Below, piece after piece: positions 17,022 to 26,548 of a stretch of 64,000 bases of DNA. The stretch lies in assembly GCA_026713925.1 (NCBI GenBank), contig JAPONM010000036.1:124001-188000 (forward strand), written 5' to 3'. Below the pieces are notes generated by a model. That model saw only the letters and a program-made list of their open reading frames with translations. It searched no databases and was not told the DNA's origin. Numbering within the stretch: position 1 is the first letter of the stretch; each line of letters opens with the position of its first letter. The DNA comes from Gammaproteobacteria bacterium. Its GTDB lineage: Bacteria; Pseudomonadota; Gammaproteobacteria; UBA4575. The translations under genes were made by a program, and so were the position numbers.

Positions 17022-18368
17022 TTAGTGTTGCAGCTTGTCAATGTCAGCGTTCAATGGATCATAATCTCCGACATCATCGATGTTTTTTTTCTGTGACTGG
17101 ATGGCAGCGACTACTGCTCTGCCATTCTGTAAAACAGCCTGTATAAGTTCTCTCAAATGAACAGTAGTTTCAGCATATGAACCAATATAACCTGATCGGA
17201 CAAGGCCAAGGAACGGACCTTGGCGAAGGTATCGACCATTGAGACTTTTGTAACTAACACGTACACCACCTCTAGGTCCTTTGCATTCAGGGCTAGTTCT
17301 CAGCAACTCAAAATGGTCTATTGGAATTACAATTGCTGAGTTTTTCATTGCGCCGTTGCGTTTTACAAACTTCAAATAAAAAACTTGCGGATTCAAACGA
17401 TACTTATACTGACCCGGAGTAGGTTCAATGCTGAAATCCCGCATGCGTTTAATCTCTGATTCAAGATTTGCGTCCGGTCTGTATATCCAGTCTGGGCTGG
17501 ATTTGTTAGAGTTCTGCCGTTCTAGCATCTTGTACTGTAACATTACGATGTTCTGGTGGGTTTTGTTTAGGTAGATGAGATCGACACCAAAGACTTTTTC
17601 AAGTGGCCTTCGGTTTGCTGTGTAGACTTCGAGCTTTTCAAAGTCCTTTTCAAACACTGCACGCCCAGTGACATCACTACTTGCCAAGTCATAACCCGGA
17701 ACAAAACGTGCATCATGTTCGATAACAGAATCTTCAACGATATTGACTCGATCAAGTGCTGTTTCTCTGCCTTTGACTAGTTCTAGGGAGACAGCTTTGT
17801 CATCAGCGGACAAACCAAATGCACGAAGAGCTGTTTGCACTGCATCTTGCTGTACAGCTTCATTATTCTTATATCGTTTAGGAGAGGAAATTGAGGCAGT
17901 TACAGAGCGCATTGGGCCACAGTTTGTTTTAATTTCTGCTAGTTTCTCGATTAAATGAACACTGAGTTTAGAAGACAACACGCTAGCTACCTCGTCCGAG
18001 GACAGTTTAGTTTGCAAATTCGTTGAGTGTGGTTTTTTTGTAACGAGCGATGGCAGTTCTAATTTGGATGAAGGCTTTATATGATGTGCACGTCTTATCT
18101 TGACTCGGGATTCAAGCGTCGAGACAGAAGCTCGTGAACTCACTACTCCAAAATATATTCCAGACTTAAAAATGTTTCTTTCAAGTAAAATACAAGCAGT
18201 AGGGGTTTGAATTTTACCTATTGATAGATGTGACCTAGCAATAGTAAATTCATTTGCCCCATGTCTTGAATCAAGCAGCTGCAACCATTCATCGCTGTCA
18301 AATTGAAATACTACAAGCCCTTTTTTTCGGACAACTTCTTTGAGTTTGTTTAGCCAGTCAATTTTCAC
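17022..18368 (-). CDS. Hypothetical protein with PD-(D/E)XK-like (QxK) motif
   Basis: A 448-residue protein without a recognised family. Residues ~255-283 read RPLEKVFGVDLIYLN and then NIVMLQYKMLE: Glu257, Asp263 and Q278-Y-K280 fit a PD-(D/E)XK core of the Q-x-K kind. The N-terminal ~120 residues are basic and may bind nucleic acid. It lies between the UDG/HEPN gene (79 bp away) and another Q-x-K protein, on the same strand, inside the defence block. A nuclease role is inference. Confidence 0.5.
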   Translation of the reverse strand: MKIDWLNKLKEVVRKKGLVVFQFDSDEWLQLLDSRHGANEFTIARSHLSIGKIQTPTACILLERNIFKSGIYFGVVSSRASVSTLESRVKIRRAHHIKPSSKLELPSLVTKKPHSTNLQTKLSSDEVASVLSSKLSVHLIEKLAEIKTNCGPMRSVTASISSPKRYKNNEAVQQDAVQTALRAFGLSADDKAVSLELVKGRETALDRVNIVEDSVIEHDARFVPGYDLASSDVTGRAVFEKDFEKLEVYTANRRPLEKVFGVDLIYLNKTHQNIVMLQYKMLERQNSNKSSPDWIYRPDANLESEIKRMRDFSIEPTPGQYKYRLNPQVFYLKFVKRNGAMKNSAIVIPIDHFELLRTSPECKGPRGGVRVSYKSLNGRYLRQGPFLGLVRSGYIGSYAETTVHLRELIQAVLQNGRAVVAAIQSQKKNIDDVGDYDPLNADIDKLQH

Positions 18369-18522
18369 TTAATTTCAAATACTAGTTACAGTAACTGCTT
18401 AAATCATTGGTCACTAAATAGACAAGAGCTTGATGTATTGCTCTGCACCTGATAGTTATTTGAATTGTGGCACAACTCAAATCACCCCAAAATGATAAGG
18501 CACATTTAAGATGGATATTTGC

Positions 18523-19428
18523 CTAGTTTGAAAGCTCTTTGCCCTCAGGCACCTCGACAGTTACAGCAACCGTAGCCGCAATAGGTCCAGATCGTCTGTA
18601 AAACAAGCTTCCCATATCATGTGAATCTGCATCCGTAAAACGCCTCCCTTCCTTGCAGCTTAACAGCAGGTCTGCCATAAAATGTTCGAGACGCCAACCG
18701 TAATCGTAGACAGCTGCATCACTAGCCAGGTCTTTGAGTGATGGGCTGTAGCCCTTTGCTTTTGTGCTAAGGGCTTCTGCAACTTGTCGGTAAGGGACTA
18801 CCCTAGAACCCAAAAAAGGATTTTCAGTAACATCAACATTTTGGGTAATAGGTACCTGTACGTGCAGTGGAATTGTAGGAGGATTGTAAAACAAATAAAA
18901 AACAGGGATATGGTGCAAGTTTGTGTATTTGCCAATTGCCTCAAATTGACGGTCATGGGCATGAAGCGCCTGATAGCGAGAGGTCTTTTCAAATGTGAAT
19001 AACCGTTGTGAAAGCATTGAAGGGGCACGCTTGTCACGCTGCCCAAGACGGGCCATTCCAACAAGGTAATCGTATTCTTCCAAGTGATTAATCTCTCCAA
19101 CTTTTGGATAGAGTCGTTTGGATTGAAGCAACGCTACTTTTTGCCGAATTATCGAACCACCACACTGAAAGAATACAAACACACCGATATCAGCTATCTC
19201 CCATCCGTTAAAGTGCCTTAACCCTCCAAGGTAATGGGTCTCAATTCGAATACCCCAACCAGACGGAAATATGCGAGGAGTAGAATACCCCATCAAATGC
19301 TCAACAAGCGTTGTATCTAGATGAGGCTCATGGATAGCCGGTACATTTTGAATTTTCTCTGCAAGTCTTCGGTTCGATGCTGCAAAAATACCCCGAAACC
19401 AACTAATAACCTCAGCAGGTATGTTCAT
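18523..19428 (-). CDS. Hypothetical protein with PD-(D/E)XK-like (QSK) motif
   Basis: A 301-residue protein. Glu43 in TTLVEHLM, Asp80 in EIADIGVFVFF, and Q102-S-K104 in VALLQSKRLYP line up as a PD-(D/E)XK nuclease core with a Q-x-K third motif. The strand around residue 82 is strongly hydrophobic, as expected. The C-terminal half is unassigned. It is a single gene with spacers of over 150 bp on each side. No family name recognised; the nuclease call is from motif only. Confidence 0.5.
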   Translation of the reverse strand: MNIPAEVISWFRGIFAASNRRLAEKIQNVPAIHEPHLDTTLVEHLMGYSTPRIFPSGWGIRIETHYLGGLRHFNGWEIADIGVFVFFQCGGSIIRQKVALLQSKRLYPKVGEINHLEEYDYLVGMARLGQRDKRAPSMLSQRLFTFEKTSRYQALHAHDRQFEAIGKYTNLHHIPVFYLFYNPPTIPLHVQVPITQNVDVTENPFLGSRVVPYRQVAEALSTKAKGYSPSLKDLASDAAVYDYGWRLEHFMADLLLSCKEGRRFTDADSHDMGSLFYRRSGPIAATVAVTVEVPEGKELSN

Positions 19429-19611
19429 CAGATTTCTCCATCTTAATAAATTACTGACTGATTTTTCCCATAGAAGGTGGGCACTATCGGAAAGACAAAT
19501 ACATGATTCTCAGGCTACCTGCTGCCATGGAAGTTTTAAGTGGGATAGATAGCGGGTTTCGTAGAAAAGAACACTAGCGCAAAGAATAGAAGAAGCTATG
19601 AAAAATGAATA

Positions 19612-20637
19612 TTACCCTGCGTTTAATTTAGTCTGAAAATCTCTCACCACTTTCAAGACTTCTTCAAATGTCGGCACATCACCATAAAACATCTCCTGAC
19701 GCATATTTTCGTAATCAGATTTCCACGCGGGCAAATCAGCCTCTGTCGGTACGAGCCGCAAATGTTCATATTCCATTGTTGAATAATCAACCCACGCATA
19801 ACGAAAGAAAATCTGACGATGTGCGGCTATTTGATGGAATAGATCAAGGCTATGGTAAGCCTGATTACCGATACCGGCTTGAATCAGCCGGCAAAGATCA
19901 TAGTAATGACGTGCCATACCATCTCGCCCTCTCCTATTAATTTCCGGACGAAAAGCCTCCTCATGCAGTAGCATCGCCTTTTCCCAAAAGGTGCGTACCG
20001 GCATCACTGCTTTGACATTTGTGCCTGGTTCCTGCAACAAATCAGGGAAAGCATTGCTGATGTAAGGCCGGGCCTCAATAGATTCAGCAGGGTCCGTATC
20101 CGAGCGGGCACCCATTTCAATTTTCACAACACGACGAAGATAGGCGGCCTGCTCTGGAAAAGACGTTGGGTAGAACAACAGTAAAGTTTGTCTATCAGGA
20201 TCATCTGGATCTAGTTCAAGCGTCCACTCGAGTATCTCCGGCAAATCCGATGAGATGATACTGGAGAGCGCTGGATAAATGCTGTCGCTGATACATTGCT
20301 GACAAGCCGCTTTCAGTGCTTTGAGACGTTTTCCAGTTTGCGACTTGCTAGGTGCCCGTTCCGGTGCTCGGTCTCCACCAAAACCCAACACAGCCCGGTT
20401 GATCACAATATCGATGTCTTCAGAAAAACGGTCAATGAGGTTCCAGCATTTCGATAATGACGTGCCACCTTTGAACGTAAACTGCTCACCCCATTCAGGC
20501 AGTGCAAACAACTTGTGCAGAGTCCAGCAAACCCAGAAGTCTTTTTCAACAGCAACCTCTGACAGGTTCAGCTTTGCACCTGCTTCTGTACAGATCAACT
20601 GACGTCGCTCTGCCGACATCTCAACAAACTCCTTCAT
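19612..20637 (-). CDS. abiEii: AbiEii-family nucleotidyltransferase toxin
   Basis: This 341-residue protein has the AbiEii pattern: [17 protein letters not shown] near residue 28, FKGGTSLSK (Gly57, Gly58, Ser60), and DRFSEDIDI with Asp74 and Asp76 as metal ligands of the nucleotidyltransferase fold. AbiEii toxins modify tRNA or other targets with nucleotides and stop growth. The ATG at 20637 overlaps the antitoxin stop as ATGA; an upstream in-frame start would lie inside the antitoxin gene. It forms a type IV toxin-antitoxin system with the next entry and adds an abortive-infection layer to the island. Confidence 0.88.
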   Translation of the reverse strand: MKEFVEMSAERRQLICTEAGAKLNLSEVAVEKDFWVCWTLHKLFALPEWGEQFTFKGGTSLSKCWNLIDRFSEDIDIVINRAVLGFGGDRAPERAPSKSQTGKRLKALKAACQQCISDSIYPALSSIISSDLPEILEWTLELDPDDPDRQTLLLFYPTSFPEQAAYLRRVVKIEMGARSDTDPAESIEARPYISNAFPDLLQEPGTNVKAVMPVRTFWEKAMLLHEEAFRPEINRRGRDGMARHYYDLCRLIQAGIGNQAYHSLDLFHQIAAHRQIFFRYAWVDYSTMEYEHLRLVPTEADLPAWKSDYENMRQEMFYGDVPTFEEVLKVVRDFQTKLNAG

Positions 20638-21257
20638 GCCGTACTTTCCTGAAGCTGCAGCTTGCGAATGGTATCTGCGATCCAAGCTGGAGCATATCGA
20701 ATGTCCTTCATCAACTGCTTAAGGGCCTTATTATCGAGGCGGCGGTCAAGCTGCTTAATAGTTTGCTGATTAACATTTTTTTTGCCCAGGTAACGCAGTG
20801 CCTGAATTACCAACCCACTACTTTTTCCTGCAGTAGCCATGTTGCGGGGAGTGGTGTGCTTCAGGATAATCTGGCGCGGGCCAATCTGGACTATCCGTGT
20901 ACGGCCATCCGTTAAAAAGACAACTTTAGTAGGCACTTGTGTAGAAAGTCCAAGTAGGTTAGCCGCATAGGCTCCGGAGGGTTGTAACCGAGTGGCATCG
21001 CGACCTGCCAAGGCATTTGCAATGTCATCAGTAGATGGTTGCAACATGCCAAACTGAGAGTCTGTTTTCGGGTAGTCATAAAGCCCACGGGCCAGTTGCC
21101 GAATGAGACCACTGTCCCGATGCCGCATCAGTGCAAGATCAACCGCACGGCGGGTCCCAAGATCTGTGAAGCTGTCAGGCGTAAAAACCCATCCTCGGCC
21201 ACGGGAACGAATCCGCCGGAGAATCCTGCTGCCAGTACTATTTGCGTGCTTACCCAT
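20634..21257 (-). CDS. abiEi: AbiEi-like antitoxin (DUF6088-type)
   Basis: The 207-residue protein has an N-terminal winged helix ([19 protein letters not shown]) followed by the conserved GLYDYPK segment and [14 protein letters not shown], typical of AbiEi-type transcriptional antitoxins. Members bind inverted repeats upstream of their own gene. The 70 bp upstream are very AT-rich (21258-21327) and probably hold the promoter. Coupled by ATGA to the toxin. Confidence 0.85.
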   Translation of the reverse strand: MGKHANSTGSRILRRIRSRGRGWVFTPDSFTDLGTRRAVDLALMRHRDSGLIRQLARGLYDYPKTDSQFGMLQPSTDDIANALAGRDATRLQPSGAYAANLLGLSTQVPTKVVFLTDGRTRIVQIGPRQIILKHTTPRNMATAGKSSGLVIQALRYLGKKNVNQQTIKQLDRRLDNKALKQLMKDIRYAPAWIADTIRKLQLQESTA

Positions 21258-21327
21258 ATATCACCTATATTATTTGAAATAAAATTATATATATATTTCT
21301 TTCAAAAATAAAGCAATACCTACAACT

Positions 21328-22194
21328 TCATCGACCAAGATAAGCTGTAGTCACCTGTTCCCGTTCATGGCCGAGTTCCTGGCTGATGATCAGCCGGGCC
21401 TGGTGGTCCAGTTCTTTCTGTTCCGGGTTCAGCGCCGTGCGGTCTGGCCCTTCGGTGGCAGGACACTTCCAGCCCGTCAGTTCCTCATATCTTTCCTGCG
21501 CATACGCATGGCGAAGCCCGTGCATGTTTGAGAGTCCGGCCCTTGTGGTGTTGCCCTCGTAGACTCTTAACTGCTGCACGTAGCTTCGATGCGGCGGGAT
21601 CAATGAGCCGAAGCCGGCAAGTCTTCTTGCCCGGTTCAGCACCTCCCGCTGGGCTTCTATACGGATGGGAATGGCCCTGGGCTTGCCGCCCTTGGTCCAA
21701 CTCGCCTTGAGCTGGATGTGATCCTTCCGGTCGGCATGGCTCGGTGTAAACTTCATGGCCTCCTCCCGTCGCAGGCCAAAGGCCCGCTGCAGTTCCAGAC
21801 TCATGCGCACATGCTCGTCCTTGACCTTGTCAAGCTGGTGTTGTGTAAGGTCTTTGGCCTTTGATTGGTTCGTCACAAAACGCCGGTCCGGAATGCCGTA
21901 ATATTCATTGGAGTTGGCCATGACGTTCCGCTTGTTGACCTTGACGGCCCACCAGCGGATTGCTGCCATCCGGTTTTTGATGGTTCCTGTTGAGAGACCC
22001 CGGTCCTGCCAGTGCTGGACCAGGGCCTCGATGTGTTTCGGTTTGAGCGATTTGGCCTGCATCTTCCGGTAGCCCATCGCATGCAACTCGTTGGCCGCCC
22101 GGGTCAGGATCCGCTCCCGATTTCTCTGCGTGGCATAGCTGCCTTCCCGGCATTGCCTGCAGAGCTGTTTCAAGTTGTGGTTCAAGTCTCGCAT
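21328..22194 (-). CDS. Integrase-domain protein (tyrosine-recombinase type found on integrative elements)
   Basis: The 288-residue product begins MRDLNHNLKQLCRQ, the usual start of this integrase-domain family, and the ATG at 22194 has GGAG seven bases upstream. An in-frame ATG at 22275 also exists. Recombinase residues are visible: Arg in GLRREEAMKF, the HGLRHAY motif, and GHEREQVTTAYLGR with the terminal Tyr. Such genes often lie within integrative elements without being the main integrase. Here the element already has a tRNA-adjacent integrase at 29805. This gene marks either a nested element or a boundary in the island. Confidence 0.8.
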   Translation of the reverse strand: MRDLNHNLKQLCRQCREGSYATQRNRERILTRAANELHAMGYRKMQAKSLKPKHIEALVQHWQDRGLSTGTIKNRMAAIRWWAVKVNKRNVMANSNEYYGIPDRRFVTNQSKAKDLTQHQLDKVKDEHVRMSLELQRAFGLRREEAMKFTPSHADRKDHIQLKASWTKGGKPRAIPIRIEAQREVLNRARRLAGFGSLIPPHRSYVQQLRVYEGNTTRAGLSNMHGLRHAYAQERYEELTGWKCPATEGPDRTALNPEQKELDHQARLIISQELGHEREQVTTAYLGR

Positions 22195-22651
22195 CGTGTT
22201 CTCCGATATCTGGTGAGTGTTTCTGAGCACCTCAGCACCTGAATGCTGCGGTTTCGCTTGCGCGAATACGCTCATGGGGCACGACCCCCGTAATGACTTG
22301 GTCAGGCCTGTTCAAGGCCACGCAGGAGGACTTCTGTGGAAGACGGACCTGCGACAGTCAACATGCCCGATATACGGGCGATAGGATTTACACCTCCTTT
22401 GAAACAAGCGGAGTTACCGCATGGATTGAAATAAACGGCCCTGCGCACAGCACCCGTCGTCCTGACCCGGAAGGTCAGAGCGGTGTGCCATTCACGTGGC
22501 TTTGATGGATGTCACGCACAGGCGAGCCCGCACGTGCCGATAGGCAGAATGCCTTGAGTTGAAGATGGAGACCGGCCCAAGGGACCTGAATCCGGACTAT
22601 CTGTATAGACAGACAGTGTATTTGAAGATGGATCGCCGGCGTTGCCGCTGT
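22195..22651. other. Noncoding stretch, possible plus-strand small RNA
   Basis: More than 450 bases without a credible ORF lie between the integrase-domain gene and a terminator-like hairpin on the plus strand (22652-22683). The DNA is GC-rich with several short inverted repeats. A transcript ending at the terminator is possible, but no promoter is obvious. Confidence 0.3.
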
Positions 22652-22683
22652 GCACCTGTTACACGATCCGGAGGTGCTTTTTT
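22652..22683 (+). terminator. Rho-independent terminator, plus strand
   Basis: GCACCT (22652-22657) pairs with AGGTGC (22672-22677) across 14 bases and is followed at once by six T (22678-22683). There is no plus-strand gene upstream, which hints at an unannotated RNA or a relic. Confidence 0.5.
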
Positions 22684-22861
22684 GCCACGGATATACCGCC
22701 ATGGCATCGGTACAAAATCGTTACGGTGAGTATACCATTCAGTGCAATCCTGTCACGGAAAATCTTCTTATCATTTGGCTAACAGTACGACGCCGTAATT
22801 CGCGGGGCACTCGGACCCGGAGCCAGAAAGATGCGGTACTGACTGGATTCGGGACAGATAT

Positions 22862-22913
22862 GTGGCCGCGTCACTACCGCGCTTGCTTCGCGCCCGGGTA
22901 GTGACACGGCCAC
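22862..22913. terminator. Long hairpin downstream of the autotransporter gene
   Basis: A 17-base left arm (22862-22878) pairs with 22897-22913 with one non-Watson-Crick position, and the loop contains a second GCGC/GCGC pairing. It lies about 100 bp past the stop of the minus-strand surface-protein gene. No T-run follows. It may stabilise or end that mRNA, or be a mobile-element palindrome. Confidence 0.45.
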
Positions 22914-23010
22914 GTACGTGGGACGGTCGTTTCGCCGAAGAGTCCTCCCGGGCGTTCGCCGTCCCGCAGGGTGCCGCTGCCCGGGTCAGCCAGCCCTTGT
23001 GCAGTCCGCC

Positions 23011-26000
23011 CTACCAGTGCGTCCCCAGGTGCAGGCGCAGGAGGTGTTCCGGGGCGCGGTCATCGTCCAGGGGTTCCTGTCGCGCGCCGTGCAGTTCGAG
23101 TTCGAAGTGCAGGGCCTCCTGGCGTGCGAGGCCCAGGCGCCAGCCGAGGCGGATCTCACGCGCGGTGTCCGACAGGGCAAGCCCGGCATGGGGGGTGCCG
23201 ACCAGCTGTCCGCGTGCATGCAGCACGCCGTAGCCGAGGGTCGCCTCGAGGTGCCTGTTCGGTGCTGTATCCTTGCGGTCATCACTGGCTGCCAGCCGGC
23301 TTGCGGCATCCGGGTGCAGCAGGGCGTTCATGCCACTCGTGGCGGAGGCCCCCATTGCCTGGTGCAGCGTCATCGACCAGCCGGCCGCCGAGGCCGGGTG
23401 CGGGTCCCAGGCCAGCGAGGCGGCCAGGCCACGTTCACGAAACTCCGAGTCATCATGGGTCAGCAGGCCGCGGGCCTGCACCGAGGCGCTGATCCCGCGC
23501 TGCGGGTCGGTCCAGGCGAGGCTGGTGGCGAGGTCCGCGCCGAAGCCAGTCTCGGCATCGCCGCCGTCATGGCGCAGCCCGATCTCTACCGAGGGATTCA
23601 GTTGCGCCCCGGAGGCCAGTTGCATCTGCCAGGTGCCCTCGAGCCCCAGGCGTACCCGGGTGAGTTCGGCGGACGTGCCGGCAAGTTCCTCCCCGATCGA
23701 ATCCGATTCCGTGCGCACGTACAGGCCATCGGAGACGAGCGCCAGTTCTGGGCGGGCCCCGGCCTCCCCGGCATGCAGCACGCCACGTACGCCCGCGCTT
23801 GCCATCTTCAGCTCGGTGTCGGCCTTGAGCGTCGTGGCGCCATCCGGCTTGAGGCGGATCTCGCCCTCGCCGTAGCCGGCCAGGCCCCATACCGAGACAC
23901 TGTCGTTGAGCGTACGGTGCACCCAGGGATACAGGCCCGTCATGTCCGAATCGATGTCGCCCGCTTGCGTTTGCGAGCGGTACTCGCCGTCGCCGTCCGA
24001 GTGCGACAGGATCAGGCCGGCCCGCAGGGACCCGCGCACGAGGTCAGCGCCCAGCATGCCGGTGAGGGCCTCGCCGTCGAGTCTCAGATCCCCTTCCTCG
24101 CCATCGAAGCTCGCGATCGCCCCACGGCCCCAGAACGAGGCTAGGCCGCCTGTGCCGGTATCGGCGGTGTATGAGAACGAAGCGCCATTCAAGGCATCAG
24201 CCCAGGCGAGGCTTCGTCCCATCCCGGTCTCGAAGGTCCATTCGGGTGCGGCGTCGAGCGCCTCACGGCCGGCGCGTAGCGTCTTGAGGTCCAGGCCCGC
24301 CATGCTGGCGGTAAAACCGGGCTGCGAAGCCGTGAAGCGGTCTTCGGCCGCCTTTAGCACCTGGTCCGACACGGTGCGCCCGAAGCGCACCAGCCATCCT
24401 TCCACCATGGACTCGCTCATCCTCACCCCCGGGGTGTGCCCCTCGCCGGAACCCGACCAGGGGCCGTAGGCGTTGGCGTTCATCGCCCGCACCTGGACCT
24501 GGTAGAGCGTCTCAGGCGCAAGGCCCGTCAGCCTCGCGCGAAGCTCGCCCGGGTTCACGGTACTTGGCCTCCACGCCCCACCGGGGCCTGCCCGGTAGCG
24601 CACGGCATAGCCGGTGATCGCGGGACGCCCCGCATTGGCGGGCGCCATCCAGGAAGCCATAAGCACGGTGTCACTGTCTGCATCCGAGCGCACCTGCGGG
24701 ACATCCGGGGCCAGTGGGGCCTCCGGCGCATCGAGGACCGTGATCATCACCCCGGTCGTCACGCTGGCATCCCCGGCGCTGGCGCGCACCACGACCGAAT
24801 AGCCCGAACGCTGCTCGTAATCGTATACCACCCCGGCCCGGGTGCGCAGCTGGCCGGTGGACGCCACGATCGTGAACGCCTCCCGGTCTTCTCCCTCGAG
24901 GGTGTACTGCACCGGCTCATCAATGCCTGTGGCCGTGGCCGCCACCGGGGCGCCGATGTCCATGGCCGTCACTGTGGGCGCATCTCCAATGCTCTCCCGG
25001 AAACTGCGCTCTGCAGTCTCTGGGGCCGACAGGCTCGGGGTGGTGGCGTCGTCATCGCCATCGCCATCGCCATCGCCATCGCCATCGCCATCACCCGGAT
25101 CACCAGGGTCGTCGTCATCGCTAGGGCCGCCCGGACCACCTGGACCGCCACCAGGATTATTCGGGTCACCGTCATCGCCACCGGGATCGTCGCCCGGATC
25201 GTCGCCGCCGGGAGGCGTGTCGCCCTCATAGATCGTCACCACCGCCGTGTTGGGGCTGCCAATGACGAAGTTCTCCGGCGGGTGCACCAGGTACACCGAG
25301 AAGGTCTCGTCGTCGCCGTCGGAGTCCCGGGCCGTCCATATCTCGGCCGTGGCGCTTGACCTCCCCGCAGGGACCGTGATGCTGTCAAGCGTGCCGTGAT
25401 CACCCGCCTCCGACGTGCCCCGATCCACCCGCATCCGGACCCCCACGTCGTGCTGGAGCACCGTCTGGCGCGAGCCCTGGTACAGCAAGGCCCTGACCGT
25501 CACCGGAGAACCCTCCGGCACCGGGTTCGGCGAGACCCACAGCCGAACGTTCAGATCGTTGTTACTGTCCAGGATCGTGATCTGCACCGAGGTCTTGCTG
25601 CCCGACGTCACGCCCGAGGGCAGGTTGTCCGTGTCGATCGACACCGTGAAGGTCTCGTCGTCCGCGTCGTCGTCGGGGTTCGCTGTAATCCTCCAGGAGC
25701 TTTGCGTCGACCTCGAATTGCCCCTCAAGAAGACGAAGTAGTCGTCCGACGGGGTCGAGTAGTCGCCCGGCTCCGCCGTATCGTTCGTCACCGTCACGGG
25801 GATTCTCGCGCTGCCTGTGCCTGGCATCGGCTTCGAGAGCGTCGCTATAACCGGGATTGTGTTTCCCTCGCTCACGTAGTCCGGGGAGACCGAGAGAGAG
25901 ACCGTGGCGGGCGGGGGCGGGGGCTCCACAAGGCTCACCGAGACCATGTCGCCGTCGGTCCAAGTGAGGCCGGCGTTTAACCATACAGCAGTTCTCCCAG

Positions 26001-26502
26001 ACAGATCCGCATCAGCCAGGGAAAACCGTTTAGTGCCTACTCGTAGAGTTAACACATTCAGCCCGCTAATGGATGACACACTCTCCCTGACACCAAAAAC
26101 CAAAGTGCCACTTGAGTTTAGATAGAGAAACTCGACCTTATAATTTGTACCTGAATAGCTGAACTCGTAATCTGTGAGCGCGGTGGTGCCGGACCCTGTT
26201 GGAGGAGAACATCTTCCAGTTATGCCCGCTGCAGTCGTGCTGCATCCTATATCAGTTGCAATCTGATTTGCGGTCAGCGTGGCGGACCAGACGTGGGTCC
26301 CACCATGATCAGCCTGCGCAGGGGCGGCGGCGAAAAGGGAGAACGCGCCGAGCAGCAGGGCGAGGGCCGGAAGGAGACGGGAAGGGCGGGTGCGGCTGCG
26401 CCCGGGACGTGGATCAGGTAAGGATGGGGAACCTGCCGGGGCCGGGGAATGGGTGGAGGAGGCCGGTCGTTGCGCGCCGACCGAACGCCGGGCGCACCTC
26501 AT
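23011..26502 (-). CDS. Calx-beta/cadherin/FnIII surface protein with C-terminal autotransporter-like barrel
   Basis: A 1163-residue exported protein. A long basic leader precedes the hydrophobic signal (about residues 43-60), with cleavage near AQA-DH at 64. Two Calx-beta-like repeats follow (about 200-425), each with SVSP-x-x-VSEG or PNPVPEG and DDETF-x-V. Next is a Gly/Asp/Pro linker (~428-495) with a Gly-Asp run, a cadherin-like domain (about 500-595, DYEQRSGYSVVV), and a fibronectin type III domain (about 600-695, LAPETLYQVQVRAMN). The last ~350 residues form an outer-membrane barrel ending HLLRLHLGTHW. It probably reaches the outer membrane and displays adhesive repeats. GC content is clearly higher than in the flanking defence genes, suggesting a different source. 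The start is uncertain because heptanucleotide repeats replace any Shine-Dalgarno. Confidence 0.82.
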   Translation of the reverse strand: MRCARRSVGAQRPASSTHSPAPAGSPSLPDPRPGRSRTRPSRLLPALALLLGAFSLFAAAPAQADHGGTHVWSATLTANQIATDIGCSTTAAGITGRCSPPTGSGTTALTDYEFSYSGTNYKVEFLYLNSSGTLVFGVRESVSSISGLNVLTLRVGTKRFSLADADLSGRTAVWLNAGLTWTDGDMVSVSLVEPPPPPATVSLSVSPDYVSEGNTIPVIATLSKPMPGTGSARIPVTVTNDTAEPGDYSTPSDDYFVFLRGNSRSTQSSWRITANPDDDADDETFTVSIDTDNLPSGVTSGSKTSVQITILDSNNDLNVRLWVSPNPVPEGSPVTVRALLYQGSRQTVLQHDVGVRMRVDRGTSEAGDHGTLDSITVPAGRSSATAEIWTARDSDGDDETFSVYLVHPPENFVIGSPNTAVVTIYEGDTPPGGDDPGDDPGGDDGDPNNPGGGPGGPGGPSDDDDPGDPGDGDGDGDGDGDGDDDATTPSLSAPETAERSFRESIGDAPTVTAMDIGAPVAATATGIDEPVQYTLEGEDREAFTIVASTGQLRTRAGVVYDYEQRSGYSVVVRASAGDASVTTGVMITVLDAPEAPLAPDVPQVRSDADSDTVLMASWMAPANAGRPAITGYAVRYRAGPGGAWRPSTVNPGELRARLTGLAPETLYQVQVRAMNANAYGPWSGSGEGHTPGVRMSESMVEGWLVRFGRTVSDQVLKAAEDRFTASQPGFTASMAGLDLKTLRAGREALDAAPEWTFETGMGRSLAWADALNGASFSYTADTGTGGLASFWGRGAIASFDGEEGDLRLDGEALTGMLGADLVRGSLRAGLILSHSDGDGEYRSQTQAGDIDSDMTGLYPWVHRTLNDSVSVWGLAGYGEGEIRLKPDGATTLKADTELKMASAGVRGVLHAGEAGARPELALVSDGLYVRTESDSIGEELAGTSAELTRVRLGLEGTWQMQLASGAQLNPSVEIGLRHDGGDAETGFGADLATSLAWTDPQRGISASVQARGLLTHDDSEFRERGLAASLAWDPHPASAAGWSMTLHQAMGASATSGMNALLHPDAASRLAASDDRKDTAPNRHLEATLGYGVLHARGQLVGTPHAGLALSDTAREIRLGWRLGLARQEALHFELELHGARQEPLDDDRAPEHLLRLHLGTHW
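25053..25092. repeat. Hexanucleotide tandem repeat encoding a Gly-Asp linker
   Basis: Six copies of CATCGC plus a partial CATC lie in the surface-protein gene and encode alternating Asp and Gly. Copy changes keep the reading frame and would lengthen or shorten the linker between the Calx-beta and cadherin-like parts. Confidence 0.85.
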
Positions 26503-26503
26503 G

Positions 26504-26546
<43 letters not shown>

Positions 26547-26548
26547 AT

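Noticed and set aside
9299-22880. Shared 12-base string CGTCACTACCGC at about 9299 and 22869 as possible attachment sites
   Set aside because: It is short, lacks flanking similarity and no recombinase gene adjoins the first copy; probably chance.
22918-25980. Long plus-strand ORFs opposite the surface-protein gene
   Set aside because: GC-rich DNA leaves long open frames by chance. Their products are Arg/Gly/Ala-rich with no domains, while the minus strand encodes clear Calx-beta, cadherin, FnIII and barrel segments.
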